A DNA stretch of 64,000 nt from ZLKRG08 sp046048895 (GTDB lineage: Bacteria > Actinomycetota > Actinomycetes > Nanopelagicales > Nanopelagicaceae), in NCBI GenBank assembly GCA_046048895.1, contig JBJOFF010000002.1:83732-147731 (forward strand). Reading direction: 5' to 3'. Shown in pieces: positions 16,050 through 25,254 of the stretch. Position 1 is the first letter of the stretch, and each line of letters starts with the position of its first letter. A program made the translations under genes and the position numbers. The notes beneath the pieces are model-generated. The model ran no database searches and was not told the DNA's origin. It saw only the letters and a program-made list of their open reading frames with translations.

Positions 16050-17162
16050 TTAAATATTCTCAACCACAAATTCAATTGATTTAGTAAGCGCTTCGATGTC
16101 AGCAGGATCAATTGCAGGAAACATTCCCACGCGCAATTGATTCTTACCTAATTTTCGATATGGCTCAGTATCCACAATTCCATTTGCACGTAAAGTTGCG
16201 GCGACTTTTGCGGCATCAATTGATTCGTCAAAATTTATAGTAGCAACAACATTAGAACGCATCGATGGATTGGTGACGAAAGGAGTGGTGTATGAAGTTT
16301 TATCTGCCCAGCTGTACATAATTTCGGCTGACTTTGCAGAGCGGCCGGCGGCAAAGTTCAGCCCTCCATTTTGGTTAAACCATTCAATTTGATCTGCCAA
16401 AAGGATTAAAGTTGCCAGCGCGGGAGTGTTGTAAGTCTGATCCAACTTAGAATTCTCAATTGCAATTGTTAAATCAAAGAATGCTGGTATCCAACGACCA
16501 GATGCTTTAATTTTTGCAGCACGCTCAAGGGCAGCTGGACTCATTAAGGAGAGCCAAATTCCGCCATCTGAAGCAAAAGATTTCTGCGGAGCAAAGTAAT
16601 AAGCATCAAATTCTGAAGATTCAACTATAAGTCCACCGGCAGCAGAAGTGGCATCTACCAAAACTAAAGCGCCATCTGTTCCGACTGGGCGTTTGATAGG
16701 CATCGAAACGCCGGTCGAAGTTTCGTTATGAGTTAGCGCATACACATCTATGCCAGCTTCAGCCACCGCTGTTGGATGGGTGCCAGGTTCAGATTTAATT
16801 ATGGTTGGTTCTTCGATAAAAGGATTCTCTTTCGCGGCCTGCGCAAATTTAGAGGAAAACTCACCAAAATTGAGGTGTTGGGATTTCTTTTCAATCAATC
16901 CAGAAGTTGCAATATCCCAGAATGCTGTGGATCCACCATTGCCTAAAACAACTTCGTAGCCGTCAGGTAAATTAAATAAAGAATTTAATCCAGTTCGAAC
17001 CCTATTAACTACCTGCTTTACCGGTTTTTGTCGGTGAGAGGTGCCAAGAATATTTTGAGATTTAATCAGCGATTCAAGAGCTTCAGGACGAATCTTTGAA
17101 GGCCCACAACCAAAACGTCCATCTTTTGGTTTTAAATTATCTGGGATTTTGATTTCGCTCAT
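16050..17162 (-). CDS. serC: Phosphoserine aminotransferase
   Basis: The 370-residue PLP enzyme converts 3-phosphohydroxypyruvate and glutamate to phosphoserine. The start (KPKDGRFGCGPSKIRPEAL) and GTSHRQKPVK are characteristic of the actinobacterial SerC type. The PLP lysine is in YYFAPQKSFASDGG. The adjacent pdxH makes the PLP cofactor, so the pair is functionally coherent, and it starts 9 bases after pdxH. Confidence 0.94.
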   Translation of the reverse strand: MSEIKIPDNLKPKDGRFGCGPSKIRPEALESLIKSQNILGTSHRQKPVKQVVNRVRTGLNSLFNLPDGYEVVLGNGGSTAFWDIATSGLIEKKSQHLNFGEFSSKFAQAAKENPFIEEPTIIKSEPGTHPTAVAEAGIDVYALTHNETSTGVSMPIKRPVGTDGALVLVDATSAAGGLIVESSEFDAYYFAPQKSFASDGGIWLSLMSPAALERAAKIKASGRWIPAFFDLTIAIENSKLDQTYNTPALATLILLADQIEWFNQNGGLNFAAGRSAKSAEIMYSWADKTSYTTPFVTNPSMRSNVVATINFDESIDAAKVAATLRANGIVDTEPYRKLGKNQLRVGMFPAIDPADIEALTKSIEFVVENI

Positions 17163-17171
17163 AAATTAATT

Positions 17172-17831
17172 TTACGGGTAGTAACGGCGCGAAACCCAAT
17201 CGCCACCGGGTTCGCCCGAATTTTGAGACCGCTCGAATCTGATTCGATCATGTAAGCGCGAATATCGACCTTGCCAAAATTCGATAGAGAATGGAGTCAC
17301 TAAATATCCACCCCAATGTGGAGGCGTCGGCACCTTAGAACCTTCTGGCCATTTTTCGGCAGCACCTTTATATCTAATTTCTAATTCTTCACGGTTACTT
17401 AATTCCGCAGATTGTTGTGAAGCCCATGCGCCGACTTGAGATGACCATGGTCTACTTTGAAAATATTCATCTGATTCAGCTTGGGAAACTTTGGCTGCAA
17501 ATCCTTGAACAATAACTTGACGCTCCATCGGATACCAAGGAAAGAGCAATGAAACTTGAGAATTGAGCTCTATTGCTTGGGCTTTTCGTGAACTGTAGTT
17601 AGTAAAGAATGTAAAACCGGCCTCAGTAACATCTTTTAGCAGTACGGTGCGAGATTGAATTAATTCATCGCTGCCAATAGTAGATAAAACCATTGCGTTT
17701 GCTTCAACAATTGAAGGTAGTTCGGCCGCTTCTTTTAACCAGCCTCTAAAAGCGTGGATAGGGTTTTCAGACAGCATCAATTCTCGCTCGCTGTACGAGC
17801 GGCGCATTGATTGAATTTCGCTACGGTCCAT
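17172..17831 (-). CDS. pdxH: Pyridoxamine 5'-phosphate oxidase
   Basis: The 219-residue FMN flavoprotein oxidises pyridoxine or pyridoxamine phosphate to PLP. Motifs seen are SRTVLLKDV, FFTNYSSRKAQAIE, LFPWYPMERQVIVQG, SRPWSSQVGAWASQQS and the C-terminal FWQGRYSRLHDRIRFE, ending RRYYP, the usual PdxH tail (RLAP in most). It is the first gene of a pdxH-serC-MFS run and is divergent from citrate synthase. Confidence 0.94.
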   Translation of the reverse strand: MDRSEIQSMRRSYSERELMLSENPIHAFRGWLKEAAELPSIVEANAMVLSTIGSDELIQSRTVLLKDVTEAGFTFFTNYSSRKAQAIELNSQVSLLFPWYPMERQVIVQGFAAKVSQAESDEYFQSRPWSSQVGAWASQQSAELSNREELEIRYKGAAEKWPEGSKVPTPPHWGGYLVTPFSIEFWQGRYSRLHDRIRFERSQNSGEPGGDWVSRRYYP

Positions 17832-17912
17832 GTATCAAAGGTCACTTTACTAGCGCTTTATATAAGCCTGCCATTGGTTTTTGGCGCGAAAAAATGGGGG
17901 CAGAATTGCCCT

Positions 17913-19028
17913 ATGAGCGAAGATTTCAAGCCTGGCCTCGAAGGCGTAATTGCATTTGAATCAGAGATTGCTGAGCCGGATAAAGAAGGCAGCGCACTTA
18001 GATATCGCGGTGTTGATATCGAAGATTTGGTTGGTCGCGTCTCCTTTGGAAATGTTTGGGGACTTTTAGTAGACGATCAATTTAATCCTGGACTTCCGCG
18101 TGCAGAAAAATTCCCGCTGCCAGTTCATTCTGGTGACGTTCGCGTAGATGTGCAATCTGCAATTGCCATGTTGGCGCCAGCCTGGGGTTTCAAACCACTG
18201 CTTGATATTTCAGACGAGGAAGCACGAGATCAATTAGCGCGCGCATCAGTAATGGTGCTTTCATATGTCGCACAATCTGCTCGTGGATATGCAGCTCCTG
18301 CTGTTCCAGAATCAGAGATTGATAAAGCACATACGGTTACTGAACGAATGATGATTCGTTGGCGCGGCGAACCAGATCCAAAACATGTTCGGGCTGTTGA
18401 TGCTTACTTTGTTTCTGCAGCAGAGCATGGAATGAACGCATCAACATTTACAGCTCGCGTAATTGCATCAACTGGTGCAGACGTAGCTGCTTCACTTTCA
18501 GGTGCAATTGGTGCAATGTCTGGTCCACTTCATGGTGGTGCACCATCTCGTGTACTTCATATGATTGAAGAGGTAGAGAAGCGTGGCGATGCTCGCAAAT
18601 ACGTCAAAGAACTTTTAGATAATAATGAACGATTGATGGGCTTTGGCCATCGCGTTTATCGTGCACAAGATCCACGTTCTCGTACTTTGCGACGCACTTG
18701 TGAAGAATTAAACGCACCGCGTTACCAAGTAGCAAAAGCGCTAGAAGAGGCGGCGCTAGCTGAGTTGCGTGAACGTCGTCCAGATCGAGTTTTGGAAACT
18801 AACGTCGAATTCTGGGCCGCGGTATTGCTTGATTTCGCAGAAGTTCCAGCACATATGTTTACACCTATGTTTACTTCAGCTCGCACAGCTGGATGGTCGG
18901 CACATATTTTGGAACAGAAGCGCACTGGCCGCTTAATTCGCCCATCTGCGCGATATATCGGAAAAGGTCCACGCAAGCCGGAAGATGTGACTGGCTGGGA
19001 TGCTTCTGTAGATCAACTGCACAAGTAA
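17913..19028 (+). CDS. Citrate synthase (type 2, CitA-like)
   Basis: I start at the ATG 17913 (MSEDFKPGLEGVIAFESEIA, 371 residues), because the longer frame from 17811 overlaps pdxH and adds unrelated residues. It condenses oxaloacetate and acetyl-CoA. The active-site regions are visible: GPLHGGAPSRVL, GFGHRVYRAQDPR, and ETNVEFWAAVLLDFAEVP with the catalytic Asp, followed by ARTAGWSAHILEQ. It is the actinobacterial citrate synthase 2 type; a separate GltA may exist elsewhere. Confidence 0.92.
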   Translation: MSEDFKPGLEGVIAFESEIAEPDKEGSALRYRGVDIEDLVGRVSFGNVWGLLVDDQFNPGLPRAEKFPLPVHSGDVRVDVQSAIAMLAPAWGFKPLLDISDEEARDQLARASVMVLSYVAQSARGYAAPAVPESEIDKAHTVTERMMIRWRGEPDPKHVRAVDAYFVSAAEHGMNASTFTARVIASTGADVAASLSGAIGAMSGPLHGGAPSRVLHMIEEVEKRGDARKYVKELLDNNERLMGFGHRVYRAQDPRSRTLRRTCEELNAPRYQVAKALEEAALAELRERRPDRVLETNVEFWAAVLLDFAEVPAHMFTPMFTSARTAGWSAHILEQKRTGRLIRPSARYIGKGPRKPEDVTGWDASVDQLHK

Positions 19029-19059
19029 TTGTTCCACTTCTTATAAGTAGTATCGGCTC

Positions 19060-20862
19060 ATGTTCTTAGAGCCTCATCATGACGGAAGTGAACTTTATCT
19101 GAGCAACTCTGCACCCAAATTAGGGCAGAAAGTAACTTTTAAAGTTCGAATACCAAATACATATAAATTTGAGCATGCAGTTATGCGTTATTACCATGAT
19201 GGGGAGCCACGGACTGCGCATTTAAGAATAATGGGCAAAGGTCGCACCGAATCTTGGTGGGGCGTAACCATCGAAATCATCAATTACGAAACCAGATATC
19301 GATTTTTATTTGCTGGTAAAGGCAAGTACGACTGGCTTTCCGCAGCCGGACTTACTAATCATGACGTACATTCCAACACCGATTTTCAATTAATCGCACG
19401 CCCTGAATATCCAAAGTGGTTAAACGGTTCGGTTTTTTATCAAATATTTCCAGATCGATTTGCAAAAACATTTGAGAAAAAACTTCCGGGTTGGGCCGTC
19501 AGCCGCGAATGGAATTACTTGCCACGTGATAAAAGTAAGAATACTGGTATTGAGGTTTACGGAGGAGATTTAAAAGGCGTCGAAACTCATCTTGACCATG
19601 TGACCGAGCTAGGTGCCAATGGAATTTACTTCACGCCATTTTTCCCAGCTCAGTCAAACCACCGATACGATGCCAGTAGTTTTGATGAAGTTGATCCGAT
19701 TTTAGGTGGAAATAAAGCTTGGTTTAACTTAGTTAAAGCTGCAAATAAAAAGAAGATTCGCTTGGTCGGTGACATCACTTCTAATCATTGCGGTGCGGGA
19801 CATCATTGGTTAGCTAAGGCAAAGAGAAATAAGAAGAGCAAAGAAGCTGGATATTTCTATTGGAATAAGAAATTTAAATGGGGCTATGAGGGCTGGTGGG
19901 GCCTGGAATCTTTGCCTAAGTTAAATTACGGCTCCAAGGAACTTCGAAAAGTAATGTATGAAGGCCCTAATTCAATTATTCGCAAATGGCTTACCCCTAA
20001 ATGGGGCATGTCTGGTTGGCGAGTAGATGTTGGCAATATGACCGGAAAATATGGTGATATCGACATTCATGATGAAGTTATGTATGGCATTCGCAAAGCG
20101 GTGGAAGAGACCAAAGCTGATGCTTGGTTAGTTGCAGAAAATGCAGACTTTGTAGCAAATGATTTAGCAGGTGCTGGATGGCATGGCACTATGAATTACC
20201 AAGGTTTTTCTAGGCCGCTCTCATCCTGGATGAATGAGAAAGCTAAGTTAAGTGGAGGTTTTCAAGGGCTACCCATTGATTCTCCGCTAATTAACGGCAA
20301 ACAACTTGTAGATACGATCAAGAATTTCAACGGTTCAATTCCATGGCGCGCACTTATTGCTTCCATGATTCTTTTGGATTCTCACGATACGCCGCGATTT
20401 AGAACTATAGTAAGTGGAGATATTGCCAAACACACGGCAGCTATGACCATGCTAATGACCTATCCAGGTGTCCCTTCAATTTTCATGGGAGACGAACTTG
20501 GATTTGAAGGAAATTCTGGTGAGGATGCAAGACGTACTATCAATTGGGACGACCGCAGCAACTGGGATCTTAATTTCTTTGCTGAAGTTAAGAAATTAAC
20601 CAAACTACGCCGAAGTGAAGATGCACTAATTAATGGTGGATTACGTTGGGTAGCAGCAGAAGATAATTACTTAGCCTATTTGCGTGAATCAAAGCGCAGC
20701 AAAATTCTTGTGGTAATTGTTGCGAAACCTTGTACTGTAAATATTGATTTAGCCAAACTCGGTTACAAAGTATCCAAAACTCTATATGGCCAGAAAGCCA
20801 CAGGCTCTAAAGTAAAATTTAAAACTACCAGCGCAACGCAAGGAGTTTGGAAACTTTCATGA
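19060..20862 (+). CDS. Cytosolic GH13 alpha-glycosidase (neopullulanase/cyclomaltodextrinase-like)
   Basis: The 600-residue protein has no signal peptide, an N-terminal beta-sandwich (about 1-115) of the kind found in cyclomaltodextrinases, then a TIM barrel. Catalytic residues are Asp323 (GWRVDVGN, nucleophile), Glu360 (LVAENAD, acid/base) and Asp443 (LDSHDTPR). Region I reads GDITSNHCG. It should hydrolyse maltodextrins or related alpha-glucans inside the cell. A secreted GH13 gene follows, coupled by an ATGA overlap, so the pair probably handles one substrate outside and inside. Confidence 0.88.
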   Translation: MFLEPHHDGSELYLSNSAPKLGQKVTFKVRIPNTYKFEHAVMRYYHDGEPRTAHLRIMGKGRTESWWGVTIEIINYETRYRFLFAGKGKYDWLSAAGLTNHDVHSNTDFQLIARPEYPKWLNGSVFYQIFPDRFAKTFEKKLPGWAVSREWNYLPRDKSKNTGIEVYGGDLKGVETHLDHVTELGANGIYFTPFFPAQSNHRYDASSFDEVDPILGGNKAWFNLVKAANKKKIRLVGDITSNHCGAGHHWLAKAKRNKKSKEAGYFYWNKKFKWGYEGWWGLESLPKLNYGSKELRKVMYEGPNSIIRKWLTPKWGMSGWRVDVGNMTGKYGDIDIHDEVMYGIRKAVEETKADAWLVAENADFVANDLAGAGWHGTMNYQGFSRPLSSWMNEKAKLSGGFQGLPIDSPLINGKQLVDTIKNFNGSIPWRALIASMILLDSHDTPRFRTIVSGDIAKHTAAMTMLMTYPGVPSIFMGDELGFEGNSGEDARRTINWDDRSNWDLNFFAEVKKLTKLRRSEDALINGGLRWVAAEDNYLAYLRESKRSKILVVIVAKPCTVNIDLAKLGYKVSKTLYGQKATGSKVKFKTTSATQGVWKLS

Positions 20863-22955
20863 AGAAGTTGATAGCTTTGACAGTTTTGGCTTTAACTTTT
20901 TTAGGAAATACTGCGCTAGCCGAGGATTTAACTTCTTTAGCTAGACCAACTATTCGAGGTGGCGCGGCTGACTCGCAAATATATTTTGTGATGACTGATA
21001 GGTTTTTTAACGCAGACCCAAGCAATGATGAGGCTGGTTTAACTGGTTTTCCGGCCGTAACTGGATATGACCCAGCAGATATTGGCTATTTTCATGGCGG
21101 AGACTTGCAGGGGCTAACTTCGAAATTGGATTACATCCAAGGGCTTGGTTTTAATTCAATTTGGATTACCCCTCCAGTTAAGCAGCGATATGTTCAAGGT
21201 GATTCTGCGGCTTATCACGGATATTGGGGACTCGATTTCACGACTATTGATCCTCATCTTGGCACGGAAGCAGATTTTAAGAACTTTGTCGCAGAAGCCC
21301 ACAAGCGCAACATGAAAGTAATCGTAGATATCGTAATAAATCATACAGGCGATGTAATCAGATACAAAGGCGATGTTTATAGCTATTCCGAAATGTCAGA
21401 GTACCCATACAAGGATTGCAGTGGCAAGAAGTTTGATTTGAATAAATATATTGGGAAGTCAAACTTTCCAAAACTTTGTGCTGAGAAATCATTTCCGGTG
21501 CCACCAACAGTAAGTGAAAAAAATAAGAACATTAAAGCTCCCGCATTCTTAAACGACATAACAAATTATCACAACAGAGGAGATTCAACTTTTAGTGGTG
21601 AATCTTCTACTTTTGGAGATTTCTTTGGCTTGGATGATACCTTTACTGAGAAGCCAGCAGTAATCGCAGGCTGGACCAAAGTTTGGCAAGACTGGATTAC
21701 TAAATTTGATATTGATGGTTATCGTATAGATACTGCGAAACATGTAAATTCAGAATTTTGGAAGGTATTTTTACCAGCAGTAATAAAGACTGCTAAATCA
21801 GTTGGAAAGAGTTCATTTCCAATTTATGGTGAGGTTTGGGATACAGATCCTAATTACTTGGCAAAATATGTAACTGAATATAAATTCCCTGGCGTACTTG
21901 ATTTTGCATTCCAGGCTGCCGCATCAAAATATGCAACTTATGGCAACGGCGAACGCGATTTGCTAGATATTTTCAATCAAGACGACTTATATACAACGGC
22001 AACCACTAGTGCTTATGGCTTGACAACCTTTTTGGATAATCACGATATGGGTCGCATTGGGATGTTTCTGCAAGGAAATACCGAAGCAACGCCAGCGCAA
22101 CTGGTCGAGCGAGCCAACTTTGCTAATGCTCTTTTGATATTACTTCGCGGAGGTCCTGCAACTTATTATGGAGACGAGAAAGGAATGACTGGCACCGGCG
22201 GAGATAAAGCTGCACGTCAGGATATGTTCCCAACTCAAGTTCTAGATTGGCAGCAAGAGACTAGAATTGGTGGTGCACAAATTGGCACGAAGAGTGCATT
22301 TGATGAGACCAATCCAATTGAAATTAATCTCTCAGAATTGCAAAAACTAGCTGCAAAATATCCTGCACTTCGTTTGGGTACGCAGCAACTTAGGTATGCA
22401 AGCGATGGCTCATTTGCAGTAAGCCGCTATTTGAATAAAGAAGAATTCTTGGTGGCATTCAATGGCCGCGATGTCGAAGCCAAATTAAATCTAAATGTTT
22501 CTACCAGTAATTCAAAATGGAGCCAAATTTCAGGCAAAGCCAATGAAGTAAGCGTAAATGGCAAATTAGTTTCACTTAATCTTCTGCCGCGAAGCTGGGT
22601 GGTTCTCAAAGCTGAATCAGAATTTGTGCCTACATCCAAATTATCAATCAATTTAAATAAACCTATAGTAGATATTCGAACTTATGAGCAATACGTGGCT
22701 TTAACCGCAACAGTTCCAGGCACTGATTTTAACGAAGTTACTTTTGCGGTTCGCCAAAAGGGTAAGCCATGGAGCATCGTGGGCACATCAGATCGTCGAA
22801 TTTTGGGAGTTACTGGATTTAAAGATGGCCAATATCGGGTTTATTTGCACCAAGATAAATATAAAAAAGGTACTCAACTTGAGATTGTTGCCATTGCAGT
22901 TAACGCAAATGGCGAGAAAATTGCATCTAATCTGCAGAATTTCTTAATCAAGTAA
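20859..22955 (+). CDS. Secreted GH13 alpha-amylase-family enzyme
   Basis: The start is the ATG at 20859, which overlaps the preceding stop (ATGA) and gives a clean signal peptide, MKKLIALTVLALTFLGNTALA, cleaved before Glu-Asp; an upstream TTG would spoil it. The 698-residue product has a barrel with Asp291 (GYRIDTAK), Glu325 (YGEVWD) and Asp396 (FLDNHDMGR). The C-terminal about 110 residues form an extra beta-rich domain. It resembles extracellular amylases or pullulanases acting on starch-like polymer, feeding the cytosolic enzyme encoded upstream. Confidence 0.88.
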   Translation: MKKLIALTVLALTFLGNTALAEDLTSLARPTIRGGAADSQIYFVMTDRFFNADPSNDEAGLTGFPAVTGYDPADIGYFHGGDLQGLTSKLDYIQGLGFNSIWITPPVKQRYVQGDSAAYHGYWGLDFTTIDPHLGTEADFKNFVAEAHKRNMKVIVDIVINHTGDVIRYKGDVYSYSEMSEYPYKDCSGKKFDLNKYIGKSNFPKLCAEKSFPVPPTVSEKNKNIKAPAFLNDITNYHNRGDSTFSGESSTFGDFFGLDDTFTEKPAVIAGWTKVWQDWITKFDIDGYRIDTAKHVNSEFWKVFLPAVIKTAKSVGKSSFPIYGEVWDTDPNYLAKYVTEYKFPGVLDFAFQAAASKYATYGNGERDLLDIFNQDDLYTTATTSAYGLTTFLDNHDMGRIGMFLQGNTEATPAQLVERANFANALLILLRGGPATYYGDEKGMTGTGGDKAARQDMFPTQVLDWQQETRIGGAQIGTKSAFDETNPIEINLSELQKLAAKYPALRLGTQQLRYASDGSFAVSRYLNKEEFLVAFNGRDVEAKLNLNVSTSNSKWSQISGKANEVSVNGKLVSLNLLPRSWVVLKAESEFVPTSKLSINLNKPIVDIRTYEQYVALTATVPGTDFNEVTFAVRQKGKPWSIVGTSDRRILGVTGFKDGQYRVYLHQDKYKKGTQLEIVAIAVNANGEKIASNLQNFLIK

Positions 22956-23750
22956 CCAAAAGTCAAAAGCGTTCGATATCTGCTTTGCCCAGGCTCTCTC
23001 GTTGTGCCCAGCGCCACGATAAACCGTACTCTTAAAGTTGGTACTCCAACCAAACTTTCTCATTAATTGATCAGCATAATCTTGGTCATATCTATAAGTA
23101 CTATCTAATTTTTGATCTCCACGGCTCATCCAAACTTTATGTTTTCCAGGCTTTGGTAAATCAATTAATACATGATCAACCAAAGGCTTACCGCCTATGA
23201 CCCAATGGGGTGAAAATGCTAGAGCTGTAGCAAAAAAGTCTTTTCTAATTCCTAATGCATTTAAAGTTGCTAAGCCACCCATGCTTGATCCAACCATTGC
23301 AGTATTTTCAAAGGTGGGCTTAAAGTTTAAGAATTCCGTAATTGTGGGAACAATTTCTTCGGCGATCAATTGCTGGTATTTATTTCCTTGTAAGTCATCA
23401 ACATTAAGTTCAGTTTCAACTAATGGTTTTACTGAGGATTGGAATGCGCTCTGAGGTGTTAGATCTTTTGCTCGCCCAAGTGGGTTCTCTCTTGTGCTGG
23501 AGTGAAAGACTCCAATGATTGCCGGTGGCGTTAAACCATGTTTTTCGAAGACCTTGATGGCATTTTGCGCCATGCGCCAGGTAAATCTTCTGGTAGCAGT
23601 TCTTGGGTCGAAGATATTTTGGCCATCATGAGCAATTAACAGATGGGTTGGACGCTGTGGCGCCCAAAAATCAACCAAACGACCGTCAAAGCTGACTCGG
23701 TGAACTAGTCCAGGAACATTTCTTACTTGGAAATGCGAAATCTCCTTCAT
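22944..23750 (-). CDS. Putative esterase, alpha/beta-hydrolase fold (Esterase D/enterochelin esterase-like)
   Basis: The 268-residue protein lacks a signal peptide. It has LLIAHDGQNIFDPR near residue 40, typical of the COG2382/COG2819 esterases, the nucleophile elbow GSSMGG (about 152-157), and a C-terminal GAGHNERAW that supplies the catalytic His. The native substrate is unknown; siderophore or sugar esters are known in the family. It converges on the secreted amylase with a 12-base overlap and is divergent from photolyase. Confidence 0.8.
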   Translation of the reverse strand: MKEISHFQVRNVPGLVHRVSFDGRLVDFWAPQRPTHLLIAHDGQNIFDPRTATRRFTWRMAQNAIKVFEKHGLTPPAIIGVFHSSTRENPLGRAKDLTPQSAFQSSVKPLVETELNVDDLQGNKYQQLIAEEIVPTITEFLNFKPTFENTAMVGSSMGGLATLNALGIRKDFFATALAFSPHWVIGGKPLVDHVLIDLPKPGKHKVWMSRGDQKLDSTYRYDQDYADQLMRKFGWSTNFKSTVYRGAGHNERAWAKQISNAFDFWLLD

Positions 23751-23767
23751 GATGAAACACTAGCACT

Positions 23768-25093
23768 GTGAAGCGAAACATTATGTGGTTCCGTCGAGAT
23801 TTACGTCTTGGCGATAATCCTGCCTTGCTGGCAGCGATTGAGAATGCAGATGAAATTGTTCCTCTTTTCATTTTGGATCCGAATCTAATTAAACAAGCGG
23901 GCAGTAAGAGATTGGCATATTTAGCCAATTCATTAAGAGCTCTTGATAAATCTTTAAATGGATGTCTGCACGTAGTAGTCGGTGATCAAGTCGAAGTCTT
24001 AAAAAGTTACCAAGCTGCAGAGGTCCATATTTCAAAAGAGTACGAACCATATGGCGCAGCAAGAGATAAGCGAGTACTTGAATCCGGAATAAATTTAATA
24101 GAAACCGGAAGCCCATATGCTGTTGCACCAGGCAGAGTTCGTAAACCCGACGATACCAACTATCGTGTTTATACACCTTTCTATAAAGGCTGGATGGCGC
24201 ATGGCTGGCGGGATCCCGTATCTGCGCCACGAGAAATTAATGCCGTTAAACCAAATTCTGAACAAAGAGCATTTCCGGAATGGAAAACTGATCTTGAGAT
24301 CCCACTAGCCGGTGAGGCGGTAGCGCTAGATAGATTTGAATGGTTTAAAAAGAATGCGCTAAATCAATATGATGAAATGCGAAATATGGCAGATATCGAT
24401 GGAACTAGTCGTATGAGCGCGCATTTAAAGTTTGGTGAAGTACATCCGCGCACTTTGTTAAAAGGATTGAATGCGACTAAAGCTCACGACACATTCCGAA
24501 AAGAAATTGCTTGGCGTGAATTTTACGCAGATGTGCTCTTTCATAATCCGCACACAATAGATGGCTACTACACAGAGCGCTTTGAGAAGATGCGCTATGA
24601 AGAGCCTGGAGATAATTTCAAAGCTTGGTGCGAGGGTAAAACCGGATATCCATTTGTTGATGCTGCAATGCGCCAACTTCTAACAACAGGCTGGATGCAC
24701 AATCGAACCCGTATGGTGGTGGCTTCTTTCTTAGTTAAAGACTTGCATATCGAATGGCAGCACGGAGCTAATTTCTTCATGGAGCATTTAGTTGATTACG
24801 ACCCAGCGAGCAATTCACATGGTTGGCAGTGGACTGCCGGATGCGGCACAGATGCCTCGCCTTACTACCGAGTTTTTAATCCAATTGAGCAGGGCAAGAA
24901 GTTTGATCCAAATGGTGATTACATTAGAAAATTTATTCCAGAGCTTAAAGATGTGCCTACTGAATTAATTCACGAACCTGGGTTGGCTTATATAAATCCG
25001 ATTGTGGACCATAAAGTTGAGCGGGTAGAAGCGCTGGCGCGCCTAGAAGAGATTAAAGAAATTAAAGGATTTTTACCCGAACCACAAGCCTGA
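23768..25093 (+). CDS. phrB: Deoxyribodipyrimidine photolyase (class I CPD type)
   Basis: The 441-residue flavoprotein begins NIMWFRRDLRLGDNPALLAAI, the antenna-domain signature. The C-terminal FAD domain has the MHNRTRMVVASFLVKDLHI and WQWTAGCGTDASPYYRVFNP blocks of class I enzymes. It repairs UV-induced pyrimidine dimers with light, a sensible function for a surface-water bacterium. The start is GTG, only 17 bases from the divergent esterase start, so both promoters overlap. Confidence 0.95.
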   Translation: MKRNIMWFRRDLRLGDNPALLAAIENADEIVPLFILDPNLIKQAGSKRLAYLANSLRALDKSLNGCLHVVVGDQVEVLKSYQAAEVHISKEYEPYGAARDKRVLESGINLIETGSPYAVAPGRVRKPDDTNYRVYTPFYKGWMAHGWRDPVSAPREINAVKPNSEQRAFPEWKTDLEIPLAGEAVALDRFEWFKKNALNQYDEMRNMADIDGTSRMSAHLKFGEVHPRTLLKGLNATKAHDTFRKEIAWREFYADVLFHNPHTIDGYYTERFEKMRYEEPGDNFKAWCEGKTGYPFVDAAMRQLLTTGWMHNRTRMVVASFLVKDLHIEWQHGANFFMEHLVDYDPASNSHGWQWTAGCGTDASPYYRVFNPIEQGKKFDPNGDYIRKFIPELKDVPTELIHEPGLAYINPIVDHKVERVEALARLEEIKEIKGFLPEPQA

Positions 25094-25112
25094 TAACCTA
25101 CGCCTGCTTAAC

Positions 25113-25194
25113 GGTAGATTGCCCGAGCGGCCAATGGGAGCGGACTGTAAATCCGCCGGCTCTGCCTTCGAAGGTTCAAATCCTTCATCTACCA
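25113..25194 (+). tRNA. tRNA-Tyr (GTA)
   Basis: The acceptor arms GGTAGAT (25113-25119) and ATCTACC (25187-25193) pair perfectly; A25194 is the discriminator and CCA is not encoded. The anticodon stem encloses CTGTAAA with anticodon GTA at 25147-25149. A long variable arm (class II) and a GGTTCAAATCC T-arm are present. A strong terminator follows within 10 bases. Confidence 0.96.
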
Positions 25195-25202
25195 CAAGCG
25201 TT

Positions 25203-25231
25203 AAAAGCGCCACTGATAGTGGCGCTTTTTT
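25203..25231 (+). terminator. Rho-independent terminator after tRNA-Tyr
   Basis: The 12-bp stem AAAAGCGCCACT/AGTGGCGCTTTT encloses a GAT loop and is followed by further T residues. Confidence 0.92.
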
Positions 25232-25254
25232 CATTTGAGGCATAGTTTTCAGGC

